In this document: piece by piece, positions 8,314-13,680 of the stretch
Position numbering within the stretch: position 1 is the stretch's first letter
Layout of the letters: every line of letters starts with the position of its first letter
Source: an uncultured Clostridia bacterium
GTDB taxonomy: Bacteria; Bacillota; Clostridia; UBA1381
DNA: 18,140 nt
Direction: 5' to 3'
Assembly (NCBI GenBank): GCA_934481375.1
Contig: CAKSPN010000018.1
Location: forward strand, 1 to 18,140
Program-made: the position numbers and the translations under genes
The notes under the pieces: model-generated
Databases searched by the model: none
Seen by the model: only the letters and a program-made list of their open reading frames with translations
What the model was told of the DNA's origin: nothing

Positions 8314-8630
8314 GTTACAGATTTATGAGAATTATAGTTTTTTTCGACCTGCCTGTCGAAACACCGTCCGACAGGCGTGAATACAGAAAATTTAGAAATA
8401 TGCTGTTAAAAAACGGCTTTATTATGATGCAGGAGTCCGTTTATTGCCGTATGGTGTTAAACGGCTCCGTGCAGCGATCCGTGTTTGATACCGTAAATAG
8501 AAACAAACCGCCAAAAGGTATTGTTCAGCTTCTTACGGTAACGGAAAAGCAGTTTGCCGGTATGTCTTATATTACGGGGACATCAAAAAGCGATATTATT
8601 GACAGCGATGAAAGGCTTGTGATTTTATGA
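8310..8630 (+). CDS. cas2: Cas2 CRISPR adaptation protein
   Basis: A 106-residue Cas2, the dimeric ferredoxin-fold core that bridges two Cas1 dimers in the spacer integration complex. The first beta strand ends in the conserved Asp (RIIVFFDLP, D13), followed by a helix with RREYRKFRNMLLKNGF and the QESVYCRM strand, all typical of type II Cas2. The start at 8310 overlaps the cas1 stop. A second ATG at residue 6 is possible but would break the ATGA coupling seen throughout the operon. The stop overlaps the csn2 start in the same way. Confidence 0.95.
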   Translation: MSYRFMRIIVFFDLPVETPSDRREYRKFRNMLLKNGFIMMQESVYCRMVLNGSVQRSVFDTVNRNKPPKGIVQLLTVTEKQFAGMSYITGTSKSDIIDSDERLVIL

Positions 8631-9292
8631 AAATGACAACTCCGCTCGGAAATTCGGCATTTGAAATAAAAGAGGGCGAAGTGTTTTCGCTTGTAATCGA
8701 AAATAAAGCGCTGTTTCGCTCATACATTGAGGAATTGCATAAACAAAGCGAGGGTGCAGATGGGAAAATAGTTTTATCTGAAAACGGTACTCCTGTGTCA
8801 TTGCATAAAAACATTAATATTATCGATAAATTTATTCCTTTTTCGGTAAATACAAAGCAGGTGCTTTCCGGTATATGCTCCGCTTTGGAAAAACGTGCGG
8901 AGGACGAAGAACATTTTTTAAAAACCTCTCAGCTTATGGCGGATATTGAAAACTATATATCGGAGCTGTGCTTTGATTTTCCTTTCCGTACCGAATGTAC
9001 AAAACTTACTCCGGAAACAGTAATAAAGTCTCTGCATGTTTCTGCCGCCGAGGATTATGAGTCGCTTACCGAGGCGGTGCTGTATTATATGTCGCTCGTA
9101 ACCGAGTTTGACGGAAGAAAGCTGTTTGTGTTTATAAATATGCGCAGTTTTTTCTCCGATTCGGAAATGCGCCGCTTTGCGGAGGAGGTCCGCCTTAAGC
9201 AGATGTATGTTCTGCTTATAGAAAGCCATGCGTATGAAAATATTGAAGGAACGGAGCGGCTTGTAACAGATGAGGACCTTTGCGAGTTTTAA
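8627..9292 (+). CDS. csn2: Csn2 adaptation protein (type II-A marker)
   Basis: A 221-residue Csn2, the ring-forming, DNA-end-binding protein required for spacer acquisition in type II-A systems. It is recognised by the N-terminal FSLVIENKALFRSYIEEL region, the central SELCFDFPF stretch, the LFVFINMRSFFS beta strand, the QMYVLLIESHA strand and the C-terminal RLVTDEDLCEF, all in the order seen in the family. The length fits the roughly 220-residue Csn2 class. It overlaps cas2 by four bases. There is no terminator between its stop and the array promoter 8 bases later, so some cas transcripts may read into the array. Its presence assigns the locus to subtype II-A. Confidence 0.93.
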   Translation: MKMTTPLGNSAFEIKEGEVFSLVIENKALFRSYIEELHKQSEGADGKIVLSENGTPVSLHKNINIIDKFIPFSVNTKQVLSGICSALEKRAEDEEHFLKTSQLMADIENYISELCFDFPFRTECTKLTPETVIKSLHVSAAEDYESLTEAVLYYMSLVTEFDGRKLFVFINMRSFFSDSEMRRFAEEVRLKQMYVLLIESHAYENIEGTERLVTDEDLCEF

Positions 9293-9406
9293 TTTATGAT
9301 TGACAAAACCGCATAAAATCGGTATAATATTAATGTAGATTTGCTAAAGGTTACCCTATATACACATGCCTATCGTAGAGGCATTTCTCGGATTTTGAGG
9401 TTTGAG
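9293..9406 (+). promoter_or_regulatory. CRISPR leader
   Basis: The 114 bases between csn2 and the first repeat. It contains the array promoter, a short anti-repeat (9351-9365), an inverted repeat TGCC-N9-GGCA starting at 9367, and a 3' end of three heptads (TTTTGAG, GTTTGAG, then the repeat's own GTTTGAG). The 3'-terminal GTTTGAG is one base from the ATTTGAG leader-anchoring sequence described for type II-A systems, where Cas1-Cas2 recognises the leader-repeat junction. Confidence 0.85.
9300..9328 (+). promoter_or_regulatory. Consensus promoter of the pre-crRNA
   Basis: TTGACA (9300-9305), 17 bases, TATAAT (9323-9328): a perfect sigma-A promoter. Transcription is expected from about 9335, through some 70 nt of leader and into the array on the plus strand. 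This is the same direction that gives a functional guide with the tracrRNA. Confidence 0.9.
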
Positions 9407-9837
9407 GTTTGAGAGTAGTGTAAATCTATAGGGTAATTAAACTTATGCATGACGAGCATACAAGGAAATATGTTTGAGAGTAGTGTAAATCTATAGGGTA
9501 ATTAAACTGGCAGGCGTTATTCAAAAGACGGTCAGAGGTTTGAGAGTAGTGTAAATCTATAGGGTAATTAAACCGAATCACATTGCATAATGATTTACGG
9601 GTTGTTTGAGAGTAGTGTAAATCTATAGGGTAATTAAACTTAAAGAAGCAATTTATAAAGGACGCGAATGTTTGAGAGTAGTGTAAATCTATAGGGTAAT
9701 TAAACCAACGCCGCTGTTATGTCAGCAAATAACTGGTTTGAGAGTAGTGTAAATCTATAGGGTAATTAAACTCAACAATGAAAGGAGTATTAAAATGAAA
9801 GGCTTGAGAGTAGTGTAAATCTATAGGGTAATTAAGC
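9407..9837 (+). CRISPR. Type II-A CRISPR array, 7 repeats and 6 spacers
   Basis: Seven 36-bp repeats begin at 9407, 9472, 9538, 9604, 9670, 9736 and 9802. The repeat starts GTTTGAGAGTAGTG and ends GGGTAATTAAAC. The first six are identical. The last is changed at position 2 (T to C) and position 35 (A to G). Spacers are 29 bases (the first, 9443-9471) and 30 bases (9508-9537, 9574-9603, 9640-9669, 9706-9735, 9772-9801). The diverged repeat at the 3' end and the leader at the 5' end both set the orientation as plus. The 5' half of the repeat starts with GUUU-GAGA, as usual for Cas9 guides. No spacer shows an obvious match inside this window; targets are unknown. Confidence 0.98.
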
Positions 9838-9841
9838 ATTT

Positions 9842-9899
9842 AAAAATCCGTATTCTGTCAAGGTAATTAAATAATCCCGGCAGAAATACGGATTTTTAT
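9842..9899. terminator. Bidirectional hairpin terminator after the CRISPR array
   Basis: AAAAATCCGTATTCTG (9842-9857) pairs with CAGAAATACGGATTTTT (9881-9897) with one bulged base and a loop of about 23 nt. Flanking A and T runs allow termination of the array on the plus strand and of the PHP gene coming from the minus strand. Confidence 0.8.
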
Positions 9900-9957
9900 A
9901 TTTTAAGGTTTACATAACATCAGCACTATGGCGGATACTTATCCGAATGCAAAGCTT

Positions 9958-10728
9958 TTATTTTACTTTCTTAAAAGCTATTTCTTTCAGCGGCTCAAAG
10001 CCAAAACTTTTTGCATATTCATAGACCTTTTTATGATATTCGGTATTGCTCAGAAATTCGGCGCAGTGTGCGTCACAGCCGATAACAATATCATTTCCGA
10101 TGTCCTTTGCTATTTCCCAAAACTCATTATGCGGATACTGGCGGTGTGTAAGAAAACCGAGCATATTTATTTCCAAAGGCACGGAAAGTGCTTTCGCTTC
10201 CCGGCACATACGCTCCATATGCTTTGCATATAAATCCGCATCGGAAAGCGGCAGGGGAAGGTCGGGGTGCGCTATGTATGAGAATTTGCCTGTATGTATC
10301 GCTTCAATTACCAAATCAACGTATGCGCCTAACATTCTGTCGTCCGAACAGGGGAGAGCCGAATACTCGCCGTCAGGCTCACAATCCAGAAAATGCTGAC
10401 CGAGTATCAGATAATCACATTCATAACTGCATATGTTTTCAAGCATGGCGGAAAATCTTTTGGGGAAATATTCAGCTTCATAGCCTATAAAAATTTTAAT
10501 CTTGTCCTTGTATTCTTCACGGAGCGAGGTTATATCCGAAACATAATCCGCCGTTTCGCCGACTTTCATTCGCATATTGGATATAAAACCGTCCTTGTAC
10601 GGGTATGGGACGTGATCCGAAAATCCCAGTATTTTCATACCGCCTTTGACGGCATTTTTGACATATTGCTCCGGAGTACCCTCCGCATGCATACATCTGT
10701 ATGTGTGTGTATGGTAATTTGCGTACAT
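9958..10728 (-). CDS. PHP-domain phosphoesterase, histidinol-phosphatase-like
   Basis: A 256-residue PHP (polymerase and histidinol phosphatase) domain protein with a trinuclear-metal active site. Motifs in order are YHTHT (H6, H8), FSDHVP (D38, H39), GYEAEY (E84), GQHF (H112), AHPDL and GCDAH near the C-terminus, which together supply all expected metal ligands. The size and motif order match the HisK/HisJ histidinol-phosphate phosphatases, so dephosphorylation of L-histidinol phosphate is the likeliest job. No other his genes are nearby, so another phosphoester substrate is possible. The ATG has AGAGGTG about 9 bases upstream, and a TTGACT-N16-TATAAT promoter lies 31 bases further up. It is transcribed towards the CRISPR array and probably ends at their shared terminator. 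Confidence 0.85.
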   Translation of the reverse strand: MYANYHTHTYRCMHAEGTPEQYVKNAVKGGMKILGFSDHVPYPYKDGFISNMRMKVGETADYVSDITSLREEYKDKIKIFIGYEAEYFPKRFSAMLENICSYECDYLILGQHFLDCEPDGEYSALPCSDDRMLGAYVDLVIEAIHTGKFSYIAHPDLPLPLSDADLYAKHMERMCREAKALSVPLEINMLGFLTHRQYPHNEFWEIAKDIGNDIVIGCDAHCAEFLSNTEYHKKVYEYAKSFGFEPLKEIAFKKVK

Positions 10729-10758
10729 TATTCTTACACCTCTGCATATTTTTTCTTC

Positions 10759-10786
10759 ATTATATCATACTCGGAAAAAAAGTCAA
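10759..10786 (-). promoter_or_regulatory. Promoter of the PHP-domain gene
   Basis: On the minus strand: TTGACT (10781-10786), 16 bases, TATAAT (10759-10764). It lies back to back with the plus-strand promoter at 10789-10817; the two -35 boxes are two bases apart and lie within the palindrome GTCAAGCTTGAC (10782-10793). Confidence 0.75.
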
Positions 10787-10788
10787 GC

Positions 10789-10817
10789 TTGACATTGGGA
10801 TATATTATATATATAAT
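10789..10817 (+). promoter_or_regulatory. Consensus promoter towards the tandem repeat and the MATE gene
   Basis: TTGACA (10789-10794), 17 bases, TATAAT (10812-10817): a perfect consensus on the plus strand. The transcript would begin near 10824 and include the whole tandem repeat region as a 5' UTR of about 280 nt before the MATE start at 11103. A second TATAAT at 11076-11081 lacks a convincing -35 box. Confidence 0.72.
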
Positions 10818-10835
10818 GTAGAATAGCTGTAGGCT

Positions 10836-11073
10836 GAATAAAATTCCGCATCTCGCACATTTGCGCTCGCTTGCATATATACATATGCGGCGTTCGCTTA
10901 AATGCACAATCTGCAAAATTTTCTGTCAGCCTGATAAGGCGAGAATAAAATTCCGCATCTCGCACATTTGTATACAGGTGCGGCGTTTACTTAAATGCAC
11001 AATCTGCAAAATTTTCTGTCAGCCTAATAATGCGAGAATAAAATTCCGCACATTTTTCAGCCTTAATAAGAGA
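10836..11073 (+). repeat. Imperfect tandem repeat with conserved hairpin, upstream of the MATE gene
   Basis: Three direct units begin with GAATAAAATTCCGCA at 10836, 10943 and 11036, with lengths of about 107, 93 and 38 bases. Units end with similar sequences (GTCAGCCTGATAAGGCGA, GTCAGCCTAATAATGCGA, TTCAGCCTTAATAAGAGA). Unit 1 and unit 2 differ mainly by 14 bases inside a hairpin whose ends are kept: CCGCAT (10846-10851) with ATGCGG (10885-10890) in unit 1, and CCGCA (10953-10957) with TGCGG (10979-10983) in unit 2. Unit 3 lacks the interior. The 370-base gap between the PHP and MATE genes holds this repeat and the two promoters, and no convincing gene. Confidence 0.9.
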
Positions 11074-11102
11074 AATATAATATTTCACAAGGGGAGAAAT
11101 AT

Positions 11103-12434
11103 ATGAATATAAAATTATCGGAGCATTTTACTTACGGAAAACTGCTGCGTTTTTCGTTCCCAAGCATTATGATGATTATAGTATCGTCCGTGTACACTAT
11201 AGTAGACGGCTTTTTTGTATCAAGGTGCGTCGGAAAAAACGCATTTGCGGCAATAAATTTAATTATGCCGATACTTATGGCAATCGGCGCAATAGGATTT
11301 ATGGCAGGTACGGGCGGAAGTGCGCTTATTGCCAAAACCCTCGGCGAGGGGCATAAGGACAAGGCTAACAGATATTTTACAATGATTACGTACACGGAAT
11401 GTATCGCAACGCTTATTGTTTCGGCAGTTACTTTTGTGTATATACGTCAGATTTCGGAGCTTTTGGGCGCAAGCGAGCTTATAATAGACGACTGCGTGCT
11501 TTACGGAAGAATTTTATTGGCATCTATGGTGTTTTTCGTATTGCAAAACAGCTTTTTAAGCTTCCTGGTAACGGCGGAAAAACCGAGAATAGGCTTTGTT
11601 GTATCTGTGGCGTCGGGAATTATGAACGTGGTGCTTGATTTTGTTTTGGTATACGTATTAAAGACAGGTCTTGCGGGAGCGGCGGCGGCAACGGCGGCGG
11701 CTCAGATAACGGGTGCGGTTGTTCCGCTTGCATATTTTGCGTTAAAAAAGAACAAGGTGCTTTATTTTGTAAAAACCAAACCTGATTTTAAGGCTATCGG
11801 ACACGCCTGCGCAAACGGTGCTTCGGAAATGCTTACAAATCTGTCCGCATCGGTGGTGGGAATATTATATAATGCGGAGCTTATGCGTGTCGCCGCCGAA
11901 AACGGTGTGGCGGCATACGGAGTAATAATGTATGTGAGTTATGTTTTTAATGCCATATTTTTCGGATACGCGATAAGCTGCGGTCCGATAGTGGGATACC
12001 ATTACGGAGCGAAAAATAATTATGAATTGCAAAGCTTTCTCAGGAAAAGTCTTGTTATAACGGCGGTTGTGTCTGCAGCAATGACCGTTACGGGGATTGC
12101 GTTTGCACGCCCGATTGCGGAGGTTTTTGTCGGATACGACAGGGAGCTTTGCGATATGACCGCAAACGCTTTAAGACTTTACAACATTGCTTTCAGTATG
12201 TGCGGATTTAACGTATTTGCGTCGGCATTCTTTACGGGTCTTAATGACGGAAAAACCTCGGCGATTATTTCAATTTTGCGGACGCTTATTATTCAGGTGG
12301 CGGCGATTAAGATATTCCCTATTTTGTGGGGAGTGGACGGCATATGGCTTGCGATAGTTGCCGCCGAGGGTGTAACGCTTGCGGTGTCGGCGGTGCTTTT
12401 TGCGGCAAACAGAAAGAAATACAACTATATATAA
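11103..12434 (+). CDS. MATE family multidrug/sodium antiporter (MepA-like)
   Basis: A 443-residue integral membrane transporter of the MATE family, which exports cationic drugs or metabolites in exchange for Na+ or H+. Hydrophobic segments are spread over the whole protein as expected for 12 helices in two repeated halves. The opening FSFPSIMMIIVSSVYTIVDGFF and the FMAGTGGSALIAKTLGEG segment are typical of the MepA/DinF side of the family. The second half has a matching NGASEMLTNLSASVVG segment followed by AISCGPIVGYHYGA. The length is normal. The start ATG follows GGGGAGAAAT. It is followed after 15 bases by an HPr-kinase-like gene, so both probably share a transcript. The natural substrate is unknown. 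Confidence 0.92.
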   Translation: MNIKLSEHFTYGKLLRFSFPSIMMIIVSSVYTIVDGFFVSRCVGKNAFAAINLIMPILMAIGAIGFMAGTGGSALIAKTLGEGHKDKANRYFTMITYTECIATLIVSAVTFVYIRQISELLGASELIIDDCVLYGRILLASMVFFVLQNSFLSFLVTAEKPRIGFVVSVASGIMNVVLDFVLVYVLKTGLAGAAAATAAAQITGAVVPLAYFALKKNKVLYFVKTKPDFKAIGHACANGASEMLTNLSASVVGILYNAELMRVAAENGVAAYGVIMYVSYVFNAIFFGYAISCGPIVGYHYGAKNNYELQSFLRKSLVITAVVSAAMTVTGIAFARPIAEVFVGYDRELCDMTANALRLYNIAFSMCGFNVFASAFFTGLNDGKTSAIISILRTLIIQVAAIKIFPILWGVDGIWLAIVAAEGVTLAVSAVLFAANRKKYNYI

Positions 12435-12449
12435 GAGAGGGTCGCAGAT

Positions 12450-13151
12450 ATGTTTACGGTTAAACTGGCGGATTTGGCTGTCCGCATTGAAAACAAATAT
12501 CCATATATAGAGAATATGTGCCGTGATTACATTATAAGCGGCAATCAGGTTGATTTTGCGGTATGCCTGAGCGATGCCGAGATAGAAGCGGAGGGCAACG
12601 GATTTGACAAGGGGTATCTTGAAAGCCTTGCGGTTTACCGCAGAATTGCGGAGAAAATACTTGAATACGACGGATTTCTCATGCACGGAGCGGTAATTGC
12701 GGCGGAGGGCAGAGGTATTGCGCTTTTGGCACGCAGCGGAGTCGGAAAATCCACGCATATAAATCTGTGGAAACAGCTTTTGGGCGGAAAATGCGAAATA
12801 ATAAACGGTGACAAACCGCTTATACGGTACAAAGACGGCAGAATGACTGCCTACGGCACGCCCTGGGGCGGAAAAGAGGGCTGGAATATAAATAAAAGCG
12901 TTGTTCTTACAGACTTGTGCTTTTTGGAGCGGAGCGAAAAAAACAGCGTGGAAAAACCGCTTGAATCAGAAATCCCCGTCCGACTTATGCAGCAGATATA
13001 CATTCCCGCAGAAAAAGGGGAAAAATTTATCAAAACGCTTGAACTTGCCGATAAGCTTGTCGGCTGTACGAAACAATATAAGATTTTGTGTAATAAGGAT
13101 ATTTCTGCGGCGGAAACTGTGTATAAAAAGATAATAAGGAGCGGAGAATAA
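12450..13151 (+). CDS. HPr-kinase-like P-loop protein
   Basis: A 233-residue protein related to the C-terminal domain of HPr kinase/phosphorylase and PEP carboxykinase-like P-loop folds. It has a conserved His (FLMHGAVI, H79), a Walker A loop ARSGVGKSTH (94-103), an acidic segment INGDKPLI (118-125) in the Walker B position, and YGTPWGGKEG (135-144), a signature of this small-kinase group. The N-terminal 75 residues have no clear motif. True HprK proteins are larger and have an additional N-terminal domain, so this is not the catabolite-repression enzyme. Relatives are found in peptide-modification clusters such as lasso peptides, where they phosphorylate the precursor, but no precursor gene is seen here. 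It follows the MATE gene by 15 bases with an AGAGGG ribosome site. The target is unknown. Confidence 0.75.
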   Translation: MFTVKLADLAVRIENKYPYIENMCRDYIISGNQVDFAVCLSDAEIEAEGNGFDKGYLESLAVYRRIAEKILEYDGFLMHGAVIAAEGRGIALLARSGVGKSTHINLWKQLLGGKCEIINGDKPLIRYKDGRMTAYGTPWGGKEGWNINKSVVLTDLCFLERSEKNSVEKPLESEIPVRLMQQIYIPAEKGEKFIKTLELADKLVGCTKQYKILCNKDISAAETVYKKIIRSGE

Positions 13152-13171
13152 TAAACAATATTATTCTCCGC
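13141..13171 (+). other. Strong hairpin spanning the stop codon of the HPr-kinase-like gene
   Basis: GCGGAGAATAATA (13141-13153) and its exact complement (13159-13171) form a 13-bp stem with a 5-base loop. The stop codon lies inside the stem. There is no T-run after it, so it is either a weak terminator or an mRNA-protecting 3' structure. Confidence 0.65.
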
Positions 13172-13253
13172 TGCCGATATGTACTGCAAAAGGCGTATGA
13201 TGCGGATTTTTGCGGTGCTGAAAAAATATTTTCTTGAAAATTCAAAAAAAGTG

Positions 13254-13282
13254 TTGACAAACAATGAAAAACGTGGTATTAT
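13254..13282 (+). promoter_or_regulatory. Promoter of the tRNA-Lys gene
   Basis: TTGACA (13254-13259), 17 bases, TATTAT (13277-13282), with a start expected near 13289, about 20 bases before the mature tRNA 5' end. Confidence 0.85.
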
Positions 13283-13310
13283 ATTACTCGTGGTCATCAC
13301 GAAAGGATAT

Positions 13311-13386
13311 GCGCTATTAGCTCAGTTGGTAGAGCACCTGACTCTTAATCAGGGTGTCCGGGGTTCGAGCCCCCGATGGCGTACCA
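13311..13386 (+). tRNA. tRNA-Lys, anticodon CTT
   Basis: A 76-base cloverleaf with encoded CCA. Parts are: acceptor GCGCTAT, D arm GCTC-AGTTGGTA-GAGC, anticodon stem CCTGA/TCAGG with loop CTCTTAA (anticodon CTT), variable loop GTGTC, T arm CGGGG-TTCGAGC-CCCCG, and acceptor 3' strand ATGGCGT, then A and CCA. The acceptor contains two wobble pairs (G1-U72 and U5-G68), where a typical Clostridia tRNA-Lys would have Watson-Crick pairs. The gene stands alone, with its own promoter and terminator. Confidence 0.95.
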
Positions 13387-13387
13387 C

Positions 13388-13424
13388 AAAAAACGCTTAA
13401 ACAAATGGTTTAAGCGTTTTTTTT
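13388..13424 (+). terminator. Terminator of the tRNA-Lys gene
   Basis: AAACGCTTAAAC (13391-13402) and its complement (13408-13419) form a 12-bp stem with a 5-base loop, preceded by A and followed by a long T-run. Confidence 0.92.
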
Positions 13425-13478
13425 GTTTGTTTTCAGCTATGCATGAATAGGCATAAATCAGATACTTTTGCATTTCTA

Positions 13479-13500
13479 AGTTGTCAAAAAGTTGTCAGAA
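13479..13500 (+). repeat. Tandem 11-bp direct repeat (AGTTGTCARAA) downstream of the tRNA
   Basis: AGTTGTCAAAA followed directly by AGTTGTCAGAA, one helical turn apart. The 294-base gap 13387-13680 contains only the tRNA terminator, this repeat and the PBP terminator. The repeat resembles a pair of protein-binding sites; no integrase gene is nearby. Confidence 0.5.
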
Positions 13501-13541
13501 ATGAATTCATTAACATACTGTGCAAGCTAAATGTTTTCTGA

Positions 13542-13581
13542 TAAAAAAGCGGGGCAGAGTGTATTTCCGATTCTCTGCCCC
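13542..13581 (-). terminator. Terminator of the class A PBP gene
   Basis: On the minus strand, GGGGCAGAG (complement of 13573-13581), a 13-base loop, CTCTGCCCC (complement of 13551-13559), then GCTTTTTTAT. It lies about 100 bases after the PBP stop codon. Confidence 0.88.
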
Positions 13582-13680
13582 ATTACCCCTTTTGGCTGTT
13601 GCCATAACATATTATACCTCAATGTGTCTTATTCGTCAATATTATTCGGTACACATTCCAACGGTTGAGGTATTTTCGTA

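Noticed and set aside
9862..9871. Degenerate eighth CRISPR repeat in the terminator loop (GGTAATTAAA)
   Set aside because: Only the last ten or so bases match, and the position does not fit a 30-base spacer; it may be a chance or decayed fragment.
9932..9945. Inverted repeat CGGATA-CT-TATCCG near the end of the PHP gene
   Set aside because: Short stem without a T-run on either strand; no role can be argued.
10861..11106. An 81-codon open frame across the tandem repeat (plus), and overlapping short frames on the minus strand
   Set aside because: The peptide repeat (LKCTICKIFCQP) simply mirrors the DNA repeat, there is no ribosome binding site, and both strands are open, as expected for AT-rich repeats.
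13141..13171. Canonical terminator after the HPr-kinase-like gene
   Set aside because: The stem is strong, but no T-run follows, so it is listed only as a hairpin.
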